This document shows positions 1-11,700 of a DNA stretch of 64,000 nucleotides, piece by piece (the first letter of the stretch is position 1; every line of letters begins with the position of its first letter). Origin of the DNA: Eonycteris spelaea (taxonomy: Eukaryota > Chordata > Mammalia > Chiroptera > Pteropodidae). The position numbers were made by a program, and so were the translations under genes. A model generated the notes under the pieces. The model was not told where the DNA came from and did not search any database. It saw only the letters and a list, made by a program, of their open reading frames with translations. The stretch is taken from assembly GCA_003508835.1 (NCBI GenBank), contig PUFA01000084.1, positions 930,001 through 994,000 of the forward strand. The letters run 5' to 3'.

Positions 1-2860
1 AAGTGACCCATATTCTGGATGTTTGTAAATCTCCTACTGGAACATAACACAAGTTATTCAAAGGTAATTAAAAATGCATTTTACATTCCCTGCTGTTTAT
101 AATTATGCATGTATCTGCTGCCTACATTAGCATAGTTAATAGAGAGCTGATACCCCAGACGACACTGGTGCCAGAAGGAACTTTAGTGAACATCTAGAAC
201 AGTGCTGTCGGTGATTTGAATAGATACACTTTTAATGCATTTGCATGTGGTTCTGTCTTGTCTCACTTAGTGGGTAACCTGAGGCTGAGGTACTTCAATA
301 TTTGCTCACATTGGATAGAAACATTCCTATTACTCCAGTTGTCCTTTTTCCTGCTTTTAGTATGAAACATGTAGTGGGACGAAAAATAAAGAGGTAAGGA
401 AACCAAGACAAAAGGGAAATAAGTCATAGGATAATAAAATAAGCCAGAGATACCGAACACTGCACAGATGCTATAAGTGAATCACATGTTTGATCCCGAA
501 TTTCTTAGCAGCCAAGAGAGGGAAACATACCATTCATGAGATAAAAGTGTTCCAGAAGGTTAACTTTTCCTATACTTGAGGAAGAGAAATTATACCATGT
601 GTCCTCATGGAGGAGTCTATTAATACCTACAATGCTAAATTCATTTATTCAGTAGGCATTTATTGAGTGCCTACTGTGTGCCATATATGTTTCAGTGCAT
701 TTTGGTATTCTTTTTGAAGCTGAAATTATCCTCTTATTGACCAGCCGGGGAGCCAGTCGACTCCTGTATCCTTTTGACATGACTCTGTAGTCTCTGATAC
801 TTTTTTGTTTTCTAGTGTGATGAGATGTCTCAGGTTTATGTTGTATTTTTTTCAGCACCATAACTTAAATTGTCCACTTTACTAAAGAAAACTGATTCCT
901 TTTAGTGAAAAGTAGTTTCGAAGATCCCACTATGGGCACTTGGGAGTGTTTATTGTTACTGGGTTGTAATTACTTCCAAGCCTCAGTTAACAGACTAGGA
1001 AATATGAAGGTTTTAGAAAAAAATAAATTCTGAGTCCATACTGATATTTGTCATTTAAATTAAAGATTGACAGTTTTTTACTTATTTTATTTTATATGTA
1101 TATCTCTTACTTTGAAAATCTTAGTTCCCAATGACATGAATATAATTGTTTGCTTTATCTGATAGATACTTGTATGTGTGTATGTGTAATGTGTGTGTAT
1201 TCATATATATATAACAGGAACAGTACTCACTCAGGGCAGTTTAAGATTTCTTTGTGGGTATTTTTTGTCCTTAGGATGTATAAGTTACTGTTACTTAAAA
1301 TAATTCTTCTACATGTGGTTACACTATCAACTTAATATAGTTAGGATCATTTATCTCAATTTGTTTTTAATTTCTAGAGATTAATTTTTTCTTTTTGATT
1401 TAATTTTGTTTTTAAGTTAAGTAAAATATTTACATGGTTTTAGAGTCAAAACTATAAATATACAGAAGTCTGTTTCCTCCCTGCCACCTCCCCTTGTTCT
1501 TTTCTTCCTCGCATAGGTAATGCTTTTATTCTTCCATTGTTTCTTTTTGAAAATAAGCCAATGACCTATACGACTTTCATTTTTCTTACACAAAAGGCAG
1601 CATACTATATATGCTTTTATGCATCTTCTTTTTTAAAAAACAATATGCTCTAGGAATCATAGCAGTACATAGATATTTCCTCATTTTTTAAAAAAAATTG
1701 AGATATTCCTTATTTAAAAAACAAAAACAAATATTATTTATACAAAAGCAGTAGAGTGATTTTCTTAAGGAGGAGAGTTCTGATTAGTGGGAGGGATGGT
1801 CTGGAATGAATATGCCAAGGTGTTAATACTTAATCCTGGGTGTTATTTTCTTCCTTGTACTTTTCTGAGTTTTAAAAATGCCTATCAATTAAAAAACAAT
1901 TTTAAATACAGCTGCATACCTGGGCAACAGGCAAAAACTCTCAGGAATCACTGAAGTATGAACATCTAATAGAATTAAATCAAAGAGGGAAAGTTCAGGT
2001 GAGGATGTACATGGAAGGGGTCTGTAGGAGCTCGGCCTAGACAGAGAGCTCTAGATACTCTGAGTGTTACCTGAAATGTGAGAAGTTACCAAAGAAAGGA
2101 GAAGAAGCAGATCCTTCCAAAATTTAGTTTGTTTAACTGATCATTGTCAGATGACTCTAATAGAGTCATTTTTTTTTTATCATCGATACCACTCATTTCC
2201 TGTACTAACAAGAGAGAGATTAATGTGGAAAGTTGTCATAATTTTCACTGTAGAACAGCCTTTAAATTTTTAGGCTTATGTGGCCAAACCCGGAATACTA
2301 ATTTAAAATCGCTTCACCACCCTTCTAGCATTCCCAAGTGCCCTTGCCCTGATCTAACTTTTTTTCATGGTCCGTGATACCTTCAAGATATTAATTTATT
2401 TCTATATTATGTCCACTGATTACTGTTTGACTCTCGCCATTGTAATACAAATTCTATAAAGATAGTGCGTTCCAGGTGCCTAGAACAGTGCCTGTCATAT
2501 TGTTGGTGCTCAAAGAATAATTATTAAGCTGAATGTTAGCAGCAACATTGAGTTCTGCGGGGAAAGGGACTGTGTAGCCATGGAGTTCTGCATTAATGTG
2601 TATACATCATCCCCTTACAGATTCATTATATCACACCATGGCTTTGGAAGCCTTTTATAATTCATCTTTATTGTTGGTAAGCAGGCACCAGCTCAGCTAG
2701 CAATGAGAATATGAACCAAGGCAGCTGTGTGTGAAAAATAAAATGATATAGGTGATGTGGGTATAAAGGAGAATCCAGTATATACATATTTTTCTAATGG
2801 GTACATGCTTATGAATATAGCTTTAAAAATAACAAAAACATGTTTTTTTTACGTTTACCT
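1..2860. other. Upstream AT-rich noncoding region
   Basis: No gene is seen. Short old repeat pieces are recognisable: an L2/MIR-type tail in reverse near 640-700 (CATTTATTGAGTGCCTACTG), an L1-3'-like T-rich stretch near 1380-1700, and an L2-type end near 2400-2530. Short open frames have no recognisable content. Confidence 0.6.
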
Positions 2861-4690
2861 ACACATTAACATTTCTGGCACCCCTTCTTTGTATAGATAC
2901 AGATTTGCATCTGGTATCATTTTCCTTCTGCCTGAAGAACTTCCTCTAACATTTGCATGTCTCTCAAATTTTTTTCTGAACATATTTTTATTCTACCTTC
3001 ATTTCTGAAAGGCATTTTCACTTGGTATTGTATTCCGGCTTACATAATTTCAAACGAGAAATCTGTTTTAAGTCTTACTGTTGTTCCTCTGCAAACGATC
3101 TGCATCTCAGATTTTATTTTATCTATGGTTTTTAGTAATTTCATTAGGATGTGCCTTGGAATGTGTATATGTTTATTCTTCTTTGGGTTGGTTGAGCTTC
3201 TTGGATCTGTAGGGTTTATACTTTTCATCAAATATAATTTTTTCTTTGTCATTTCTTTCAAATATTTTTCCTATTCCCTTCTCGCTCAGAACTCTAGTTA
3301 CATCTGTGTTAGGCCACTTGTTATTGTTCCATGAGTCATTGAGGCTATATCCACTTTTATCAATAATTTTTCTCTCTATGCTTTATTTTGGATAATTTCT
3401 ATTGCTTTGTGTTTGAGTTAGCCAATATTTTATTTTTATGGTGTCCAATCTAGTGTATCTTTAATTTCAGAATTATATTTTATCTCTAGAATTCTATTTG
3501 GGTCTTTTTTATATTGTTAATTTTTCTCCTCATTTTGTTCATGTTGTATTTTATATCTTTGAGCATATTTGTAATAGTTGTTTTAAGGTCCTTGTGTGCT
3601 AGTTATATCTATGTTATTTCTCTTTATTTTTATTGATTTTTTAAAAAATGTATAGTTATAGATTATATTTTTGCTTATTTGCATGCCTGGTAATTTTTTG
3701 TTAGATGATAGACATTCCTGATTCATGTTATTGAGTGCTGGATCTTGCTGTAGTTCTTTAAAGAGCATTGGGTTGTGTTCTGGAAAGCAGTTCAATTTTT
3801 TGTGGATTAGTCTGGTTCTTTGGAGGCTTTCTTATAAGCGTTATTAGGGCAGTCCAGACTAGCTTCTACTCTAGGGTTAATTTAGTTCTCAACTAAGATA
3901 TGACTTCTTATCCAACGTTCTATATATTATGAGGTCTCTCCACTCTGGCTGGTGGGAACACAAAGTATAAATGCTCCTCAACTCATGGTGGAGTTATGTC
4001 CTGATAAACCCATTGTAATTTGAAAATACTACTATGTCAAAAATCTTGACAAGTCATCTCAAGAGTAATTGCCTTTCTTTTCTTTTTCTCACCAGAAGCA
4101 GGAGATACAAATGGGCATTTTATACACATGATGAGATTCAAAAACACAAAACACAAAATCAAAAACAAAAAACAAAACACCAAACACTGACAACACAGTA
4201 CACTGTATTGTTTTTTACCCTTGTGATCACATAGCTGACTGGGACCTGTGGCTCTCTGCCGCTGCCCAGAATCGCCTCATGTCACTGGCCTGAGAAAAGA
4301 TCAAAATTCAAAATGAAAGTGAATGCCTATCACTTTCGTACCACCGTAAAGTCAAAAAATTGTAAGTCAGGGACCATCTGCATTCCCAGCCCTGTGTAAG
4401 CTCCAGGAATTGTCCAGCTGCCGCCTACAAGTGGTTATTTCTTCCACTTCAAATAGTTTCCTCTCACTTATGCCTAGATCAGTATTCAGAAAAAGACTGA
4501 GAGGATCCCCTGCAGATTTCTAAAGCGCTCTGTCTATCTGTATTTACCTCTTCATTACTCTACCTTCAAAAATTCTACCTTCCTTGATAGCCTCAAACTT
4601 CAGTCTATTCTCTTTACTTCAGCAAGACTTGTAGGCTCCGTTTGAGTTTCCCTCCTTGTACTGTGGCCTGGAAACTGCATCCAGGCAGTA
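2860..4690 (-). mobile_element. Old LINE-1-derived fragment, interrupted by a DNA transposon
   Basis: The T-rich strand resembles the reverse complement of internal LINE-1 sequence common in mammals (TTGGTTGAGCTTCTTGGAT near 3188; GCCTGGTAATTTTTTGTTAG near 3685; CTGGCTGGTGGGAACA near 3945). Homology resumes after the nested element at 4381 with CCCAGCCCTGTGTAAGCTCC. It is strongly decayed and has no open frame. Confidence 0.6.
3968..4380. mobile_element. Tigger/mariner-like nonautonomous DNA transposon inside the LINE-1 fragment
   Basis: The ends are inverted relatives: ATGCTCCTCAACTCATGG on the left and, reading the right end in reverse, CAGATGGTCCCTGACTTAC. The internal CACTTTCGTACCACCGTAAA and CCTTGTGATCACATAGCTGA match a common mammalian element that I recall as Tigger-like. 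Flanking LINE-1 sequence continues on both sides, so it inserted later. The family assignment is from memory. Confidence 0.55.
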
Positions 4691-6228
4691 AATGGGGGTC
4701 AAGTATAGTCATTGGAAAAATATCTATTTATATTCTATTTTATATATATTAGTCAATTGTAGAGTTCCCTCATTTGTTTGTCACAGTCCTATTTGTTGTC
4801 CAATGTCTGAAAAAAAAGTAGTTTCATGTATTTTGTCTGATTTTTAAACTGTTTACAGCGGGAAGGCAATTCCTACAGCCATTCATTCTTCATGAACAGA
4901 AGCAAACGTTTTACCAGCTGTAGAACAACTTTTTTAAAAAGACAGTAGTTGTAGGACTAGTATTTCAAAATGGCCAGAAATAATGTATAGGGGAATAAGG
5001 AAGATTTCGTGAAAAGATATGGTGCTGTTGAGAGTTGGGAACCTGTAAAAGACCATCTTGCACTGGGAACGATATGGCTGATGCGCTGTCTGCTTTCCTG
5101 ATCCTATTCACTGGACAGGATTCTGTAATCTTTGTCAAATAAATTGTAAGCCCTCCCATGCGTGGTCTCGGGTCTGCTACTGTCTGTGACAGTTTACCTC
5201 TAGAGACTTCGTGTGTGTGTGAGGGGTGCTCTTGGAGGAGCAGGCCTTTCTCTTTGTGCCTTGGATTTTTTATCTGTGTTGTGGTCAGATGCCTTATCAT
5301 TACCCTCTCGGACATGCTACTCCCCACTCACTTTCCCAATCACTCAACATTTTTTGAAATGATTCATCTCTCTCCTCTCAGTGACTAAGCCATTCTCTGT
5401 TTCACCAGCTCCTCATGTGTGAATCTCTGTGAATGTGTGCTAATCCTGGAGTTGAAGGCCTGCCCCGTGGGATATAAAGTATCATGGTATATAAAGTTCT
5501 TACACTGAATTACCATGGTCTGAAGGAGGGCCTCGCATGCAAAGTTCCATGACTGTGAGTTCAGTCTGTCCTAGTGGACTTTGGGAATATATTCAGAAAT
5601 TTATCCCCCAAGGGATTTATGTTCAGATGGACCACCCCATCATGCTCACAGAATCTCCCAAAGATGATTAAGGCTTATGATTGTCAGCCTGTTGTTGAAC
5701 CAAAATTTGTGTGTTTATGCTTCAAAAGACTGAAACTCAAAATGTCAGAGTTTGAAGTAAGGAAAGGTTTGTTGATCCAGGTGGCGTCAACCAAGAAGAT
5801 AGGAGACCTAATGATGCCTCAAATCCATCTTGCTCGCTGGACTCAGATAAGAGTTTATAAAGGATTAGGGGTTACAGGTATGTGGAGGTGCTGGTGGCAC
5901 ATGTTTTAATTGGAGGACCTTTGAACTTGGCCATTTATGGCAAAGGGATGTCAACAGACCTAGACAACAGACCCTTGGCTTCTGAAAGGGTTCAGGTGTT
6001 CAAGTTCCGGTTATGTGGTGCTTTGGTTCCGTGGCGGGGCGGAAAGTGAGGCTTCGGGTCCGGTGCAGCCAGAGGTCAGAGTTCTCTCCTTTGCGCATGC
6101 CCTGGCTGCATGACTTGTGGTCTTGGTCTGTTGTCTCTGAGAAGCAACTCGGTACCTTTTAAAATAGGATAGGACCATTTTAAGCTGGTTCTGCAGTTAC
6201 AAGCCCTTCTAGGATCCATGGTGTTGAC
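4690..6228. other. Unassigned noncoding stretch with a CpG-enriched patch
   Basis: No gene is recognised. It includes a roughly 100-base patch at 6000-6105 with about eight CpG dinucleotides, unlike the surrounding CpG-poor DNA. Parts of 5450-5990 look repeat-like, but I cannot name the family. Confidence 0.4.
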
Positions 6229-6443
6229 CAGTGTGTCTCAACCTTAGCATTATTGACATTTAGGGGCCAGGTAATTCTATGTTGTTTGGACCATCCTGTG
6301 AATTTTATGATATTTAGCAGCATCCTTGGCCTCTACCTACTAGATGTCAGTAGCACCCTCTTCTCAGTTTTGACAACCAAGTGTCTCCAAAAATTGCCAA
6401 ATGTCCACTGGAGGTGCAAAATCACCCCAGTTGGGAACTACTG
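6229..6443 (-). mobile_element. hAT-Charlie MITE (MER5-type)
   Basis: The element runs from CAGTGTGTCTCAACC to GGTTGAGAACC-like TTGGGAACTACTG, with terminal inverted similarity. The interior (TTTAGCAGCATCCTTGGCC, CTACTAGATGTCAGTAGCAC) is characteristic of the common MER5-type element in reverse. Flanking octamers GTGTTGAC and GTATAGAT are weakly alike, as expected for an old 8-base target duplication. Confidence 0.75.
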
Positions 6444-6589
6444 GTATAGATACACTAGTGTGTGCCACATTCCAGAGAACCCATAGAAGCAAAGCACTAG
6501 AAACTAAATGTGAATAAACTCACAAAGCCACTTGGTGTCTTCTTGGGAGAGGTCAGTCCAGAGAGTCTGCACCGTGTAGGGTATATACT

Positions 6590-6737
6590 GAGAGGATATT
6601 GACCTTGGAGTATAAACTCCTGGATTCAGCTCTTGCCTCTGCAGATTTGGAGTAATATTCTCAACTTTTCTGTTCTTAATTTTCCTTATTTGAAAATGAG
6701 GAGTTTACCTCACTGTCATAGTGGGAACAAAATGAGG

Positions 6738-6771
<34 letters not shown>
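6590..6771 (+). repeat. MIR fragment followed by (CA)n microsatellite
   Basis: A degenerate MIR core (GGATTCAGCTCTTGCCTCTG, then TTTCCTTATTTGAAAATGAG) leads into a CA run at 6741-6771. Confidence 0.6.
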
Positions 6772-6774
<3 letters not shown>

Positions 6775-8577
6775 TGTGTACTTCAATATGATTTAAGGGT
6801 ACACAAACATGAACTTGATAATTGTTCAAATATATGTGTACTTATTTGCTAGAATGATTAAAAGAGAAATACAGGAAAAATATACCTTCCAATCCATCAT
6901 GTAGTGTAGGCCTCCCTGTGGCTCTAGAAGACATAATAAGGGGTGTCTAACTTTAAATGAAAGGAAAATAAAAGGAGGGGAAGGCCTTTTCAACAATTTC
7001 AACTAAATTAGGATGCAAATAGTTAAGTTTTTCTATTTACTTCTTAATTTTGCGTTCAGTCATCTGACTTGACCGCACAAGAATGTAAATGTCTTGACAG
7101 AAGAGAGTGGCTCTTAGTTCTCTCGGGATTTCATTGCAATGGACCTGGTAAATAATTCAGGACCATGTGAGAGGCCAATGAGTGGGCAGCACCTGGTGCT
7201 ATATTGTTCCTGCCGAGGCACGCAGAATTCAGAGATAGCATTCTACACCTGTCACTGCTCCGGCTTCAACGCAAGTCCTATGATCCGCGACCAGTGAAAT
7301 AATAACTGATGATTTTTCCCTCGTCAGTTTTTTTCTCCACAATAACAGAAAGCTGTGTTAAGCTGTTTCAGAACCACAAAGCAGAAGCGCCATCTCTTCT
7401 AAATTCCCAGTGGTAAAATTTCAAACCTGTTTTCTGTATTACGGGATAGATTGCTTTAAAGAATTAGTCACATGTCTCCCTTTTCTGCTGGAGCTCATCG
7501 GAGCCCTTCTGCAGTTTTACTTTTGTTCTGCAAAGTAGAGCTTCTTTTTAGATCACAGTATTTATACTGCAAGAGTCTTCTGAGAGAAATAACTCCATCC
7601 TCTGGCTACTCACTCACTCTGTGGATGTTCCTAGAGTCCTCAGTTTCTCTATTACCTGAGTAGTCTGTCCCACTTCCAGTAGTCTGACAATTAAGAACAA
7701 GCAAATAAAAAACTCTTGCCTAAGGGCTTGGCATATCCTGTGACCCCAGCTGACTGGACATAGAAAGTTCCTCCACTTCCTGAGAGAACAAGAGCTGAGT
7801 GACCAGCAGACATTGCATGCAGTCAGCATGGGGCACCTGAGCCCACTGCCACCCAGGATCAGACAGAGCTTAAGCCATGAGTCCAATGGAAAGATCTTGC
7901 AAAGGCAGGGAATTTCCCAGTAGAGAAAAAAGAAAGATGTGTCTCATATGTCTAAAGTTTTTACAGCGCTGAGCCGTAAAAGGATATGAAGAGAGATTGT
8001 AGAGCTTTATAGCTATAAATTGTCAGATGTGCTTTGTCTTTGATTTTAAAGTATGCTTATTAAAGAGGTTTAAAATATATTTATTTGAATATACTATTTT
8101 AAACCTTCGTTACATATAATGAAGTATATAACTATATACAATAAAAATGTAACTATGTAATTAAAATATATAAAATATTTTAAACCTCTGATAAATCATT
8201 TACACATACGTATATATGCATGTTTGTGTTGTGTTTTGTGTGTGTGGACACACACACACACACACGCACACAATTTGGTTAACAGGTTTAATTGCTTTCC
8301 TCTCCTTCGGGACCTGTGTGAGAGTACTTGGAGCAGTGACTGCCATCTGGTGGCAAGCCAGAATCATCACTAATGGTTACTAAGATGCCCGCTCCTGCCT
8401 CATGGCATGCACTGGCAGCAGGGGACCAAGAGAACCTAAAGGGTGACTGATGAAGGAGTTTAGTGAAATAACACTTCACTCCCACCTGAATGGGTTGTTC
8501 ATCCCAGATTCTGAGCCAGAAGCCAGCTCCAAAATGGCACCTCTGAAGAAAAGATTTGAGTTGCTCTTGTGTTTTAG
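6772..8577. other. Upstream region next to the first coding exon
   Basis: No gene is seen. 8090-8200 is very AT-rich and a CA run lies at 8248-8272. 8280-8577 is more complex, non-repeat-looking DNA that runs into the putative acceptor of the first coding exon. A CTCF-like motif is at 8342-8356. Confidence 0.5.
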
Positions 8578-8746
8578 TCGAAGATCTGCTGGTTACCTCC
8601 CAGCAGTAACCAAGACTGAATAAGTGCACACCGAGAGGGCACGTGATGACATGGAGCCTGAAATAAACTGCTCTGAATTATGTGACAGTTTTCCTGGCCA
8701 GGAGCTGGATCGGAGACCTATTCATGATCTCTGCAAGACAACAATT
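8578..8746 (+). CDS. GPR156: GPR156 exon 1 of the coding series (5' UTR tail plus N-terminus)
   Basis: The coding part is 8651-8746, 32 codons ending in phase 0 before the donor GTAAGT at 8747. It encodes the extracellular N-terminus, including a possible N-glycosylation sequon N-C-S at residues 6-8 and three cysteines. The ATG at 8651 is chosen because its context is good and the sequence from it matches the family start. A pyrimidine-rich acceptor (TTGCTCTTGTGTTTTAG, ending 8577) suggests that the exon begins at 8578 with 73 bases of 5' UTR, so at least one further noncoding exon should lie upstream. The acceptor is inference; the coding part and the donor are clear. Confidence 0.85.
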
Positions 8747-11700
8747 GTAAGTAAGCAGCCATAGGGTGTCAGGGCTACTCAGATATACATGTTGTTGGTA
8801 GAGATGAGGGGATAAAGGAAGGTGGAAGAAATGCTCATGCAGGACACGTATTGCTGGGCTTTGGTGATGATGGGGCAGTTTTGGTCTATAGAAGAGCCTT
8901 CATTCCTAATAGCTTCTCTTTGTTCTGTTCTCAGACCTCTTCCCACGAGAGCAGTAAGACTTTTTCTTCGTTATCTCCTGTCCTCTTGGGTATTGTTTGG
9001 ACTTTTCTCAGCTGTGGACTTCTTCTGATAGTCTTCTTTCTTGGCTTCACAATTCGCTGCAGAAAGAACAGGTAAGTAGCCCCATACCTGGTTTCTCATC
9101 TTGCATAACCTGAATCGTGAACCCAGAGTGTTAGTATCATTTTGGCACCATGAGCTGCTAGACGGTATTAGCAGAGCGTGTCTCCTGCTGTGGCATTAAG
9201 CCTTATAAGAAGTTTCCCCTAAAATGGTCCTGGCCTTGCACTCCGGTTCCCTTTTACGAAGAAAGATCTAGCCCAGTGTTGTGCTAACTACTACAAGAAT
9301 CCCCAAAAGAGAGTGAAGAGTCCGTCCTCATAAAGGAAGGTACAGGGTCCTTCTAAGAAGATGAGATATTCTTTTAAACACAGAGAGCATGTAGGGAAAT
9401 ATTCCAAAGCAACAGTAAAGTTATGGCAGCACAGTTGGAACCAGTCTGGGTTGGCTAACGTTTCTACAAAAATAGTTAAGCCCTACTACCTGTCCGTTCG
9501 GCTAGATAATTATATCTGGTTGGAAAGTTACCGGCTCATCAGGGTAAGTATCTGTGGGCTCCCAGGGTTGGCAAAAATAAAAATAAAATGGTAACTTTTT
9601 CCTGAAGGGGCTTGCCTTCACTGCTATTCGATCCTTCCCTCAGGGACCACCCCATCTTTTCCGCTCCAACACTGTACCCTCATCCTGCCCCAGCTGTCCC
9701 AGGCTGCCTATTGAGAAGCCCTGCTCCAACCCTGTCTCCCTGGCCCACAGCTATGTTTCTGGATGGAGCCCACATCAGATCTCAGCAACTTCTTCAGAAA
9801 GGCCAAACTCACCTGGCCCCATCCAGCCATTTACTTTGTGGTGATCAAGTGTGTTGTGTTCCATTACCTGGGTTTGGCACTTGGATTTGTCTAGCAGGCA
9901 TTTTGGGGTGCCATTGACATTCGAATTATGGAGGAAATTGAATCGTTAAGCAAGTAACTCGATCTGCTGAATCAGCCTCCATGTGGCAGTGATACATGGC
10001 ACTCTGTCCTAAGTACACGCTGGGAGCTGCTCCAGCCACTTTTCATTCTGTTCCTCAAATGCACTAAGCTGACTTCTACCTCAAGGCCTTTGACTTACTG
10101 TCCTCCTATCATTCCCACTGCCTAACAGTCTTCTCCAGATCTTCCCATGACTAGTTCCTTCTCATTGTATAGGTCTTGGCTCAAATGTCACCACTTTAGA
10201 GAAGATTCCCTAATCATCTTATCTAACATAGCCTCTCTACTCAATGGCCACCCAACACCCACATCTCATTCCATATCCCATCACTGTTTTATTTTCTTCA
10301 TAGTAAATATAACTCTCTGATGTTACCTTATTTGCGATTTACCTTTTTATTGTCTGTATCCTTCACCAGAATGTAAAGACTATGAACACAGGGACCTTGT
10401 CTATCATGCTCACCATTGTTTCCAACATTTAGAACAGACTCTAGAACATAATAGATGTTTAGTAAATATGTTTTCTATGATCCTGGGAGGAAGGCGATTT
10501 TAATCTCAATGGTGGATACTACCAAGGAAATGACTAGGAAAATAACACATTTCAGGTTAGGGAACTCTGGAGTATAGCCTTTTCAGCTGCAATACATTTC
10601 TATAATCCAAATTAATATCTGATTGGCAAATAAGAAAATGGCACCATTGGTAATATGTAATATTTTCCCAGAAAATCAGTGCTTTAAAGAACTCAAAGAC
10701 AAGTTTTTTTAGTTAAAGACTGAAGCCTTAAGCTAAGAATAATATGGCACTGCTTTCCCTAAAAACAAGTAGTGGCTGGTTTAATGGCTTAAGAACTGAT
10801 GGCCTTCCTACAACATGAAGCTATCTGATGATGCTGTAGGATAGATGAAGAAGCAGAGAGGACATTTCCTCTGTGTTTAAAAACAATTGATGGTTGAAGA
10901 AAGCACAGATTCAGAGCAGATTTTGATGATAATGTTATTTGAAGCCCTTGAGGACCTGCATCTTGCAGATTTAGGCTGCAAAAATCAGCATGATACTGGT
11001 AAAATGGTAATAGACGTTTACTGAATGCTAGTATTTTAATCGGTGTAATTATTATTTTTATTCTGCTTACAAAGTTAAATAAGTTTCAAGTGTTATAGCT
11101 CCATTACTTTTTTTCTGTAACATTATTTTTCTACACAATGTTGTTGAATGCAAGGTTTTAAAAAAGCATTTATATAACCTGTTAAAATAGGAAGGCTTGT
11201 AAACTGTGTTATAGTAGACACAACTATATTTGCTGTTTTCTTGCTTGCAGTGGGAGCTTGACTTGGCATGAAGAATAAAATATTAAGAGGCAGTATGAAT
11301 AAAAACACATTTTCAATTAAGTAGCTGATGAGGTCAGACTAGGAAAGATAAGATAGCCCAGTTTTAAAAGTGTTTTCTTAAATAATAAAACTTGTCCAAA
11401 GGTGCAGCATCACAATTAGATGCTTCATTTCATTCCAGTTCTGAGGTCTCTAAATATTTAATTGTATATGTGTGTACATATACACCCACATACTTGTGCC
11501 ATAGGGAAGAAAAATATTTTCATAAAATAAAAAAATATTCAAATTTAGTTGCAGATATTGCATTTTTGATAAAATTTTTAAATTTCTACAAGAGAACATC
11601 AGTAAAGATATAGAAGACTTGAATAACACTATCATCTAACTTGATCTAATTGACATTTTTATAGTCCTATGCCCAACACCAGTAGAATGCACATTCTTTT

